From positions 6,510,001 to 6,574,000 of the forward strand of contig NC_064672.1 of NCBI RefSeq assembly GCF_023278565.1: a DNA stretch of 64,000 bases. The letters run 5' to 3'. Under the pieces are notes generated by a model. The model was not told where the DNA came from. It worked only from the letters and a program-made list of their open reading frames with translations, and ran no database searches. The DNA comes from Colletotrichum lupini. Its lineage: Eukaryota; Ascomycota; Sordariomycetes; Glomerellales; Glomerellaceae. How positions within the stretch are numbered: position 1 is the stretch's first letter; each line of letters opens with the position of its first letter. This document shows, one piece after another, positions 12,542 to 23,227 of the stretch. A program made the translations under genes and the position numbers.

Positions 12542-15500
12542 GATGCTATGTACTGCAATTATTCCCTATATAAATACCGGTAGCCGACCTCAGGATACCA
12601 GTATCGCGAGCTTTTCGTCCCGTCTCTGGAAACAATGAATCCACAGCGTCTGTTAGGAAGAGCTGCCTTCAAATCGACCAGCAAACTTGGCCAAATCCAC
12701 AGCAATCCTGCCCCTATGTTGCGCGGCGCTGGCGCTCATATCGGTGTTCTGGTATGCGACGCGATAGATATTGCTATCTTCAGAAGGCGTCTGATTCTGA
12801 TACGCATTCAGCTGTTGGCTAGGGAGGCTTCTCTGCGACGCTGCTGTTGAATGCGTGTGTGCCGATTTGCGCTCGGAACCGCTGCAGTGAGCCGATCAGT
12901 AAAACGTACCTATGTTTAGATATCACAAGCGGTGCAAAAAGCTTGAAACACGACAAGCATGAGAATTGACAGCTTTACCTGTGGCAGGCTGATTTCCCGG
13001 CGTTCGGATCCATCTTGATCGCAAGCTGATACTCGCTTTATGGCAGTTGCAATATTGGTAAATTATGTCTGCTAGAAGCTGACTGAGTCGCTGAACACCG
13101 AGAGCCTAGTCCTTGCTTCGCAAACATTGCAAGAAGAGCTTTCTTTGGCCACCAAAAGTTTCCCTCATTAAATACTAATTTGAATCTCCGAACAACGACG
13201 AATGGGAAACTATCGGTCAGGAAACGCAGTGGTCCTGGTCACATCCCGATTCCCGTCTCGTTAAGACGACCAAATGCTGCGCGGGCTCCAGACGAAAGCC
13301 AGATGAATCGACAACCCCTCAAAAAGGTGCAATCCCTCATGCGTTCCAGACTACATTTGCGGGGCAGATGCCTTCGAACTCGGGCGTAGCGGGGTTCGGC
13401 CGCCTAAGGGGACTAGTCGAGTGGTTGTGTCTAATCATGAGCCGGAGTCGTTTCGCAACGGTGGATGATGAACGCGTCCCAGCTCCACGCCCCGTCCGGG
13501 GAACACCATGCATGCGTGCATGGTAATGATGGTCACTAGCGTGGTGTGTAAAGTGAGAGCTCAAAATATAATCGACCTGATGAAGCCTAGGGCTAGCTTA
13601 AGAGCGTAGCCTGCTCGGTGCTGTGATATCAACTATTAGCCCATAGTAAAAACATCCAGCCTTGAGCGCGGGAATATCTGCAGAATCGAAGATGATTCAG
13701 TTGAGGTTAGTCTGCACCATGAGTTGCCACCGGGGTCATTCTTTGATGTTGGAAGCTGATTGGTATGTAAGGTAGCCGGCAGCCACCTGGGAGCACCAAA
13801 GGGCAGCGCTGAAGGATGGCCTGCCTGCCAGTGTTCCAGTTCTTGAAGATGGATATCCTGGGCAGGCATTCGTACAAAAAGAGAAGGTCACAGTTCAAGC
13901 TATGTCCCGGTCAGTGGACATCGTTTTGACACAGACATAGCATATCTTGACTGCGCGTGGAGGAGTGGTCATACAGCCCGGAGCCGAGACAACATGGAGG
14001 GTTGACTTCAACCACGCCCCCACCATCCAGAAGGAAAGCGAGAAACCTCCTTCCCGTTCAGTCAATTTCCTTCTAGCGGACTGGAAGAGAACTGGCCTCA
14101 GTGATGCGGCAGGCTGGGGCAGCATATTGTTGCGGCAGCGCAGCCGGCTATGAACGATAAGTTCCGCGGCCTCCGATCAACTTTGATCGGGCAGCAAGAA
14201 GAAACAGAAGAAGAGACTGCAATGAAAGGGTGGGTAGGATGTGGTCTCAAGCCCCTCGACTGTGGCCCTTGGCAGTGAGGTCTTGTGTTGTCATATCTGC
14301 GAGTTGCTTCATGCCGTTGGCATCCCGGATAGCGCCCGCAACCAGACGCATCCGATGGCCTACGTGGCCCAATTATGCCTTGCTCCAACGCCAGTGGAGA
14401 TGATAGATGCTTCGGCTCGATGCAGAGTGCTGCCCGTTGCATAAAAATCCCCTCACTTTCTTGCTTCGCTCTCCGATTCAGGGCCCGTATCGTGATGCCT
14501 TGTGATGTTGTTCGCTTAGGCACCAGTGATCCGACAGAGCCTGACAGAGTGTTCCGGTTGCCTTGATGGTTTGCTCAGGGCAGCAAAATATCAGCTACGG
14601 TCGGGTGAATTCAACCGACCTTCGTCTGGGTTTGTGTCGTCCTCGGAAGTGTTGTCCTCGTTCGTTTGTGGTCGACCTTACTCAGCCGATTGACTAAGCT
14701 CGCTTGTGTGACCTGCTTTCAAGGGGTTCTGACTTTGTCTTCTCCGAACACATGCTCGGAGGCCTGGTGATTGTGCCTCGTTCTTAGATGGCAGTTCGTT
14801 CAACGAATCGACGAAGGAAGGATGCTGCGGATGGAGGATTGGACCAAGTATGGTTTAGTGTAAAAGCAACTGTGAAATGAGGGACTACAAGAAGCTGGGG
14901 ATTCTCTTGATAAATATCCGTTCGACGGTGGCTTTGAACTGGGCATTGCGCCTTTTTACACCAAGGGATCTTGCTCCCATTAAGTATGCGAAGAAGCCAT
15001 CGTCGGATGTGGGGTATGTTGTGCCTTTCTGTGTACGGAGTAACTTGGATGTAATTTCCTGACTTTGGTAAGTTTCAGTGACAGTATCCGTACGATTCGA
15101 GGCACAGTAGGAAGCCCCGAATGCTATGTCTAATTGGGTCCAGCCACGATCTCGGTATCGATCAGACTGGCAACGCAGAAGATAACACAGTTTGTGCACT
15201 GTTTCTTTCCCAATCCATCCTTCGACATGATTCTCCTGCCGAGACAGAAGGACTATCCTCGTCCAATGAAATCCAAGATACGACATATATCGGAAGCGCC
15301 ATGGACTCACACGTAGACATGTTGATGCAGCGTGGCCTTTTGGTCGAAAAGAGTTGCATGCAAGGCGTCGGATTAGTCGCGCAGTTGAATCCATCTTTTT
15401 CCCGTCTAAGGATCTAAATATGTATGTACATCTCAAAACGGAACCATCACAGCTATGACACAATCCACGATGTACTTATTTTGCTATTCGCGCGTGCTCC

Positions 15501-15879
15501 TGCTCCCTCACCTGGGGATACAACAGGCAGGCGAGGCAACTGAATTGGTTTCTAAGTTCACAGGTCACCTCGACTGGGAGATTATCCAGGCCTCATGATA
15601 CGCGAACGCACTAACGTCAGCACCCTAAGTCGCATGTCGATGACATGAAGGACCAAGCCAGTCAGCAGCTGGGCAGACTCAGCGACTTCCGAACGAAGGC
15701 AGTGTTGCTGCCGGTGCCACAGGATTCGACGAGATTGGGAAATAAACGTCCTTGAAAGAGAGGAGGGTGATCCCTTCATCGAATATCATCATGGAGTCAA
15801 AGGTCATCAGAAACATTTGATTTAGTGCCTCATGCCACCTTCACTCAAGACGATCTTGAGACCCGTGATACATCCCATT
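12542..15879. other. Normal-composition DNA without a supportable gene
   Basis: Composition switches abruptly to normal at the end of the copia element. Open frames up to 192 codons exist on both strands (for example 14885-15463 minus), but none shows family motifs, a signal peptide plus domain, or coherent splicing, and several overlap each other antisense. A short hairpin-like CGGTCGGGTGAATTCAACCG occurs near 14597-14616. It could include decayed genes or untranslated transcripts. Confidence 0.5.
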
Positions 15880-17226
15880 CTAAGTCCAAGTGATGCCTTG
15901 CAGCTCACACATCCAATCCGAATGTCCAGGCTCATACACATCAGTAGGCCCATATTCACCCCCCTCCGCCGCATCCATGTTGCAAACATTGACATTAAAG
16001 TTGCACAACTGCACCGGCTCCAAGCCAACACCCTTCTCCGACACGGTCTCCCAAGGGTTCGTAAGCTGCTCATAATCATGCTTATCAAAGCAGTCCCCAG
16101 GCCCCTTCAAGATCTCCTCCTTGGTAAGCCCATACGTCTGGATGAGCTTCTCGGCAAGCCGGTGTTCTGGCACATCATCATCGCTATCGCGCCTCTGGAA
16201 TCGCCACTCAGTCCACTTGCTATTCGCCTCCTGCCTACACAGGATAGCGGCAGACGAGGCATCGCAAGCCGTCTTATTGAAAGTGCGAATGATGTAGACA
16301 TTCTGCGCCTGCATCAGCAGCGCCATGGCATTGACGCTGACAGTCTTGTACATCCACGTGTCGAAATCATCCTGCGTGATGTTCGTCTGGCGGGAGAGGA
16401 AGCCGCCACCGCTCAAGACCTTGTTGATACCCCACGTCGGATCATCAATGGGCGCGTCAATGACCTTTTTCGCGTACGTTCCGATCGCCTGCTTGTACTC
16501 GTCGACTTTGCCGCCCATCTGGCTAGACAGGTCGCTCCATCGCAGAAACTGGCCGCCTGCGCTGGGCGCGAGCATCATGCCGCCCGCAATGATGTTGCCT
16601 CCCTGGACTGTGCTAGCGATGCTGCCCGCGGTGGCGCCGAGTGCTGCTGTGGTTGGAAAGGCGTTTAGGATTCCGTTGACCCATGCCAGGAACCGCTTCA
16701 TGGGAGTTACGTTGTCCTTCTTTGCCGGCCATAGGTCGTCGACTACCTTTGAGAGCTTCAGGCTTAGGATGGTGGCGGCGTAGGTTACGGCGAGGTTGAG
16801 GTTGTTGACGTAGTTGTTCCAGCCTTGGATACCCATCAAGGCGTACCTTGCGTGACTCGTTAGTACAGAGAAGAGTGATGGGATAGAAGCAGAACACATG
16901 GCTTACCACCCAGGTAAAGTGACCGGTGTACACGGTTGACCGGCATTGCACCACAGGTTGACCCCGCAAAAGAAGTTGGGGGCACCTAAGTATGCTCCTA
17001 GAGCTTGCACATTGTCGGAAGAGTACTTCGTATAATGTTTCGCGGCGTTGGCGAGGAAGTTGTCTACGCCCTCCTTCTTCCATGTATCGCTCGAGAGTTG
17101 GCTAGGCACGCAGTTTGCACGCGGGCTCACGACTGAGAGCAAGTCGGAGCCAGGACTAGACGGCGCCGCGTCCACATAGACACTCGAATACCCAGCGCAT
17201 AACGCCAGTAAAGATCGAACGTGCAT
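15880..17226 (-). CDS. Secreted protein of unknown function (DUF7872-like)
   Basis: Two exons: 17226-16907 and 16846-15880, joined across a 60-nt intron (GTAAGC donor, CTAAC branch site, CAAG acceptor) that keeps phase, giving 428 residues. The N-terminus is a signal peptide (cleavage expected near residues 20-22, before APSSP). The mature part starts with a Cys-containing segment, followed by FFCG and WCNAGQPC motifs and W-rich WYALMGIQGWNNYVNNL, then small-residue-rich helices (Gly/Ala stretches around residues 180-210) that may be hydrophobic, and a Cys-containing acidic tail. The arrangement S-W-x(n)-FxCG-x(n)-C-x-AGQ-C-x-P-V-x-W resembles, from memory, the fungal DUF7872 family; biochemical function is unknown. 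No operon-like partner. The next gene rightward is also secreted. Confidence 0.75.
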
Positions 17227-18151
17227 GAGAGGCTATTATATCTCGAGAATGAACTGCCTGCAGTTACTCTTGGTAAGACTGATACAAAGGATAGGGGTGC
17301 CTGGACGTCGGCGCAGAGCAGCTGGTCAATATACACTGACAGACAAGAAATATGATGATGGGTAGTGAGGCTCATCGAGGCAAGTTCCCGGTGTTCAAGT
17401 GAGACATATAAGCATCTTGAAGTCGAAACAATTAGTCTCCATGTTTGCCGGGCAAGCTGTTTCCTGGACTGTGCTGTCTGTCGTCAAAATTGGCAAGCAT
17501 CATTGCGTGATAAGGTGCAATCGAGCAAGGACCGCCGTTCATCTAATTAGACTTTGTTACGATACCATTGATGATGATTGAATTGAACACGAATCGGATA
17601 TCAGGTCAAAAACTGGTAAGATTAAGACACTTTTGCGTGGTTAATGAGAGTCGGTCAATGTTGTGATAGATAAAGTTCCCACTAAGCTTGGATCACTATG
17701 TGTCAGGCTCGGCGTTGCCGCTTGGTTCATGTTTCCGAGGATCTTCTGGGCAGTATTAGTGTAGATCCCTCTTTCAAGGTTTGCAGGAAGTCTTCCAGGA
17801 ATAATATAAAGAAATTGATAGGACTGTAAGCAACTCATTCAACCACTTGGCTCCGCTATGGCGATAGCCACTGAGTACACAATTGGCTCTTTGGTATAGT
17901 CGAGCATCTAGTCGTTCTATTACTCGCAGATACCTATATCTCTAAGCGACTGAGATGTGATTATAGAATCAAGACATTATATTTCAACTCGATAACGTTG
18001 CCATTTTCTAGACAGCGTATTACAACAACAAGAAGACATTCAACGCATACGCAATCGACATTGAAGCCAACGACTCGACGCAACCAGCGCCTCTCTCTCT
18101 TCCCTCTCTTCCCTCCATCTTCACAGAACCCAAACCCATCGCAAACCCACC
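17227..18151. other. Intergenic region between two secreted-protein genes
   Basis: About 0.9 kb between the divergent starts of the DUF7872-like gene and the small secreted protein gene. No supportable coding frame. The last 130 bases before the right gene are C/T- and CTCTTCC-rich (18080-18150), typical of filamentous-fungal core promoters and 5' leaders. Confidence 0.5.
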
Positions 18152-18541
18152 ATGAAGTTCTCCATACCCCTCCTCCTCGCCGCCTTCGCCACACAAGCCC
18201 TCGGCGACAGACACCACTTCTGCTGGTGCGGAAGCGACCAAGTCCCCAAATCAGACCCCTGCCTGACACAAGCCGCCTGCGCCAAATACCCGCAAGACAA
18301 GTTCTTCGGCGTCGAGGGCGGCGACCCGTCCGCGCCGACGATATCGAAATGGAGCGAGAAGAAGGCAAAGTGCTACAGCACGCGCGCGTGGCCCGTGATC
18401 CCGCATCCATTTCTCGGCGGGAACGAGTTTGAGGATGCGTGCTTTGCTGCCGCGGCGGATCAGGCTGTTGTCGATGCGTGTGGCGTTTCGCCTGGGAGCA
18501 GGACGGGGGTGAAGTCGTATTGCTCTGAGCCTTTTGACTGA
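18152..18541 (+). CDS. Small secreted cysteine-rich protein (effector candidate)
   Basis: A single-exon frame of 129 residues starting in a good fungal context (CCCACCATGAAG). Residues 1-18 form a clear signal peptide (MKFSIPLLLAAFATQALG). The mature chain of about 111 residues has eight cysteines (CWC near the start, then six singly spaced, the last four residues from the C-terminus), enough for four disulfides, and no membrane segment. It is rich in Pro, Asp and aromatic residues. I recognise no family. The opposite-strand frame of 224 codons over the same interval is a GC-bias shadow. Its size, even cysteine number and location in a gene island between two transposon blocks fit the usual description of a fungal secreted effector, but that role is inference only. 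Confidence 0.8.
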   Translation: MKFSIPLLLAAFATQALGDRHHFCWCGSDQVPKSDPCLTQAACAKYPQDKFFGVEGGDPSAPTISKWSEKKAKCYSTRAWPVIPHPFLGGNEFEDACFAAAADQAVVDACGVSPGSRTGVKSYCSEPFD

Positions 18542-19928
18542 GGGAATGTTTGCTGGGTTTGGTGGGTGAGCTCTGTTCTTGAAGTTTAAGTTGTTCAGGA
18601 AGTCTTGGGCGATCTACGTGAGTGGATGTTGACACTTGCTAACTTTTACCAATACCAGTCCTCCGCGAGTCTACCAGCGAGATTTGAATAACGGGGTCGA
18701 GCACCTCGATGCTTTGGCGTTAATCGGATTCAAGAGAGAAAAGTATTGATAGAATTGGAAATAAACTATAGATCTCTTGTGCAAAGCATGGTTTGGATTG
18801 AGTCCAGACATTTCTATCGTCTTTTAAATATACCTTAGCCTTGACAATCCTACAAAATTGAACAATGGAAATGCGATTATCTGCCCGATTATGAGAAGTC
18901 AATCATCGGCAGGGACCAAGGTCTCAACTGTCCGCCAACAAAAAACGCGTACGATAGACGCGTCTATGGAGAGTCAGTTCGACTGGCACCTTGGGGAGAG
19001 AGCCTCAATTCAACTATTGCCCTCATGATCAAGTCACAAAGCTGATGCTGCCGCACCGAAAGGTGAAGCTTCGCGGGCCAGCGGGCCCCCAGCTGCGAGC
19101 TACACGTCCCCACCCCGCCAATCAAGCCCCGGCCCACACCCTCTACTCCACATTCCTTCATAAGCCCTCAACTTTTTCTCATATTTTGCCTTCGGGCATT
19201 TGGTCAATTTGAAACGATACAGAGAAGATGTAAGCACCATCCCTGCACCCCTCGAGTTCGAGTCTGGAAACAGTCACTGACTTTCCTCACAGTAGCATGG
19301 CCCCTGCACTAAGGATGACACGCTCAATCAAAGAGAAGCTACCAATTTTTTTCTCGATTCTTTAAAATCGACTTTTCGATTGAGCGTCTTCTCTTTTACG
19401 AAGAGAAAGCGCGACGGTTCCCATTGCTCACCTCAACGCAGGTCTATCTGGCCAAATCCTTGGGGTCGTATGAGAGGAGATTCTTTATTTACATCTTAGG
19501 TGGGTAGTTGTTCACAGTACGCTACAAGGTTGCGCCGGACATGACGCCTGGACTGGCCAAGTCTTCTTTGGGCGCGCGCTTACACCAGTGGTTCTCATCA
19601 TTTTGATATATTCGGACAGCATTAGTACCCAAACCGTGTCGCTTTCGATGCAAAACAATCACACATTTGCACTCAACAGGTAACACTGCGCGTCAAGTTT
19701 TTCTCGTTGCATTAAATCGAAAGTAAATAACATTACAAATACTGTGAGGGCTGTCCGTTTTTCCGCCGCCCGTACTATGTGGTGGGAAAGAATATGTCTA
19801 GATGTGCTCAAGGACAGGATATCTAATGGTCTAGAAGGAGCGTGGGTTGTGTCATTAAGTCGTAAAGCGGAGAGATGTGCAAATGAAATCCTCAAGATCC
19901 GTCGTGCGTGGTAAGTACTAAATCATTC
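18542..19928. other. Intergenic region with intron-like and hairpin sequences
   Basis: No convincing gene. Around 19228-19292 there is a good intron look-alike (GTAAGC donor, CACTGAC branch, CTCACAG acceptor) next to a 23-codon frame (ATG at 19296), perhaps the remains of a 5' gene end. A 10-bp inverted repeat, annotated separately, lies just downstream. Confidence 0.4.
19320..19387. other. Inverted repeat (hairpin-forming)
   Basis: ACGCTCAATC at 19320-19329 and its perfect complement GATTGAGCGT at 19378-19387 bracket a 48-nt AT-rich loop. GAGAAG and CTTCTC motifs lie close to the arms. There is no obvious Pol III signal or transposon end. Its function, if any, is unknown. Confidence 0.5.
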
Positions 19929-22001
19929 TCATGCCTGGGGCGCGGCAGTGCGCTTGGGCATTTCCATGTCTACCCCGCGGAAGCGCATGCCACGCTTCTT
20001 CTTGGATGAGGTGGTGCTGGTGCTAGTCGACGAAGTCTTCTTCTTCTTGTCATCGTCATCAGACTTGCTGGTGGTCGTGGGCTTGGAGGTGATGGTCGAG
20101 CTGGCAGGAGTGGTGGCGGGAGAAGTGACCACGGGGCTCGTGGTGGTGCTCACGACCAGAGTCGAGGGCGTCGAGCTGGGGGTCGAGCTTGGGGACGGCG
20201 CATTGGTCTTGGTGGCCCAGTAAGCGTCCAGACGGCTCTCGACCTCCTGCTCGTTATTGTAGGGCTGGAGCTTGGCCATGTACTCGACCCGGGACTTGAT
20301 CGCGTCCCAGCTAGATGCAGCAGAGCTCTCATTCTTGGAGCGCCACTCCAACTGCATGGGGTCGGCGAAGGCTTCCTCGTCGTAGCCAAGGTCCTCGAGC
20401 TTGGTGACGTTGAAAGCAGCCATCATCTCATGGTCCTCGTGGATGAGGTTGTGGCAGTGGAACATGTACACACCGGGCCAGGGGGCGTAGTGAGCCTCGA
20501 CGGTCACAGTCTCACCAGGTCCAACCCAGACGACATCCTTGAGACCCTGAGACTCGTACGGGAAAACCGTGTTGCTACGGCCGTTGACGCGCTTGATGAC
20601 GCGGAAATCGACGAGGTGGATGTGGATTGGGTGGCTCCAGCCGCCGGAGCTGTTCTCGAGCTCCCAAACCTCAACAGTACCCCGTTTAGGCTTGGCAAGG
20701 ACGCGGTTGTTCACATCAGCAAAGATGACACCGTTGATACGCCAGTCGCTGCCGGTGCGGTGGAACAGGAAGTGCTGATCAACGCCGGTCTTGTCCTTGG
20801 GGAACGGCACGGCCCGGAGGGAGGAGGGGACTTCGGACTTGTCATTGACCGATTCGTCGCTGACTACAAAGCGCATAACCTTATCGGTGTGCAGATAGTC
20901 CACATCCGCGGCGAAGCCTCTGGTGTTGCGCATGGTGACATTCTCGCCCTTATACTTGGAGAAGTCAATGACAATCTCGTAGCGCTCGGCCATGGAGATG
21001 TAGAGATCCTTGACCTTCTGGGGTCCCGTCAAGAGGCCGGCATCGGAGGAGATGACTTCGAATTCGACTCTGTTGGCCTTGAGATCTTCGAGGTAGAGGA
21101 AAAATGTACGGGAAATGGCGGCATCGAGAAGACGGAAACGGTACTTGCGGGGTTCGACCTTCAGATACGGCCAAGGCTGTCCGTTGACATGGATAACATC
21201 GCCGTATAAGCTAGTCTGTTCGTTGGCAGGCGAGTACAGAGTACCATCGGAATTGTATTGTTTCGCAGAGAGAATCAGAGGAATGTCGTAGACGCCGTAA
21301 CCGCTGGGGAGGCCAAGAGAGTCTTCAGCAGAATCGTGGAGGATGTATGCGCCAGCCTGGCCAAAGTAGGCATTCTCGGCAGTGTGGTCGATGGCGTGGT
21401 CGTGGTACCAGAGAGTGCGGGCGTTCTGATTATTGGGATAGTAGTAGTCTTTGTACTGGCCAGGGTTGAAGACATCTTCAGCCCAACCATCCCAAGGTGT
21501 GCGCTGAGCAAAAAAGGTTAGATGATAGTATTTCAAAGGTGGATGGTTCTAAGCCTTACCGAAGGAGAGCCGTGAAGATGAACTGAGCTGGCCATCTTGG
21601 CGTGGTTGATGAAGCGAACGACTGCCTCTTCGCCACGCTCTATGAGGAACGTTGGTCCAGGCGCTATGCCATCATATCCGACCAAGTTTGCAGGCTTGAG
21701 GTTGGGGTAAACTTGAGCGGTGAACTCCTTGACCTCAACCTCATAGTACCTGATCTTCTTTCCGGTCACTGGATTGATGATCGCCTGGTTGGGGCTGCTG
21801 GAAGTTAGCCACGAGAGCTCTTCATCAACGAACGGTATGAGCTGCGGATGTGGCTTACTATCGTTCCTCCTTAGGAGGGGGAATTGGTAGAGGAAACTCG
21901 TAGAGCCATGTGTATGCGGGACTGTCCCAGTCCTTGGCGAGGGTATCAGAAGCAAGAGCCAAGACAATGGCCAGAGACTGGCGAAGAGTGAGAGAGACCA
22001 T
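19929..22001 (-). CDS. Bilirubin-oxidase-like multicopper oxidase, secreted
   Basis: Three exons (22001-21859, 21797-21560, 21503-19929) with introns of 61 and 56 nt, 651 residues. The chosen ATG (GCCATGG) gives a signal peptide of about 22 residues. All four copper-ligand blocks are present: HLHG (121-124), WYHDH (159-163), HPIHIHL (about 417) and MFHCHNLIHEDHEMM (about 476, with the type 1 Cys and the axial Met). The WDGWAED and TAENAYFGQAG contexts match the bilirubin oxidase/CotA-like branch rather than plant-type laccases. Such enzymes oxidise phenols or tetrapyrroles and reduce oxygen to water outside the cell. After the oxidase domain comes a Ser/Thr/Pro-rich tail with acidic and Lys-rich clusters (about residues 570-651), longer than typical. 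The first intron ends CAGCAG, so either AG could be used. Confidence 0.92.
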
Positions 22002-23017
22002 GGCGGAGATGGAAGATGATATGCAGGGAAATGAGCCAAGAGAAACAGTGCAAGTGACAAGTGCTGGCCAAGACGGGTGGCGACGCCTTTGTAACTGTCA
22101 AATGCTTGGAAGGAGACAAGGGCGATGAGACTGGTGGAGAAGATTTCCGTTCGTAGGGACAGAACTCCAGTATTTATCAACTTTCATAATTCATCTCGAT
22201 CAAAAATCTGGGTGGTCGAGGCGGCGAAACCATGGACCGAGTTACGGCGATCCAGTCCAATCTGACGAGACCCACGCCGGACCCCAGGTAGAAAGCCACA
22301 ACGACAGCCTTAGCAATGGCGTGAGCCGGTGAAGGGTTGACCTCGAGCGAAATGTTTCCCGCACAGAGGTTATCGGCTAGCCCTTTGGAGCAAGAGCATC
22401 GCTAGTCTGAGCTGCTCTCTAAGGCGAGCAATATCCTTGGGATGAGTGGGCTGACGAGGGCGTACTGTAAAGCTCAATGGCCGACTTACGGTCCTTCAAC
22501 ATGGATCGCATCGTTCGGCGTCAGTGGGGCAAGTCGTTGTCTATGCATACACTCCAAGGGCAGATGTCTGGACGGTGAAGAAAGAAGGCCAGTCTAGAAA
22601 CACGCGGTAGATGCAACACTCTTGTCCGAGTATGCCGAGGGGGGTCCAGGCCATCGGCAACCCAGGATCTTGGTTCAGCAGAAGCAGCAGCCAGGGGATG
22701 GTCGAGCTAGTCTCTAGCACGTACGATCCGTTTGGTTCCTCGAAGGTGACCCCATCTGCAAACTCGTGGATCGAAGATACGAATAAAGAAGTCAACGGGC
22801 GGCAGCTACAGCCATCCAGATCCAAGCCCTCAACGTCGGATTGCTTCTTGTGGTTGGGTCAGTGGGTAGGCCGTCAAGACGAGCGCCACTCTCGCGTAGC
22901 GCGCAATTTGATGCATGGAAATGTAAGAAGAGCTTTTGCCAGCCGGGCGCGGGAGGTTTACCTGACGCTGGTCAAGACGACATGAGAAGGCTGGGAGTTG
23001 ACGCCTGGTGTCGAGGC
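22002..23017. other. Upstream region of the multicopper oxidase gene, up to the copia copy 2 target site
   Basis: About 1 kb of normal composition. A TATTTAT element (complement of about 22168-22176) lies roughly 170 bp upstream of the oxidase start and could serve as its TATA-like site. Frames at 22541-22825 (minus) and 22611-22985 (plus) overlap antisense and show no motifs. The copia insertion is about 1.0 kb upstream of the oxidase start. Confidence 0.45.
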
Positions 23018-23022
23018 CATAA

Positions 23023-23227
23023 TGTTAGTATCCCTATTATAAGGTAGTTAGTTCGAACCGTAGTTAACGAAGATATTAATTAAACTATATAAATATCTAC
23101 GTAGTAGGTATAAAAAAGAGGTTCTAACCGTAGGTTACTCTAGTTATAATAATCCTAAATAGGGCTCTTAATTAGCCCCTATATAGTCGGCTATATACCG
23201 CAGTTAAATTAAACTTCTAATTTAATA
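23023..23227 (-). repeat. Copia copy 2, left LTR (3' LTR for the element)
   Basis: 205 bp, beginning TGTTAGTATCCC with its TG intact and ending TTTAATA (CCGACA-type end decayed). It shares the AGTTAGTTCGAACCGTAG and AAAAGAGGTTCTAACCG landmarks with the other three LTRs. Confidence 0.9.

Noticed and set aside
14885..15463. 192-codon minus-strand frame as a gene
   Set aside because: No family features or splice partners, and overlapped by comparable frames on the other strand.
15832..16668. 278-codon plus-strand frame
   Set aside because: It lies antisense to the well-supported secreted DUF7872-like gene and has no motifs; a composition shadow.
20430..21209. 259-codon plus-strand frame
   Set aside because: It is the exact antisense of the multicopper oxidase copper-binding exon.
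22002..22180. Alternative upstream start for the multicopper oxidase
   Set aside because: The frame from 22180 is different from the one that yields the signal peptide and the spliced copper motifs; ATG at 22001 fits both.
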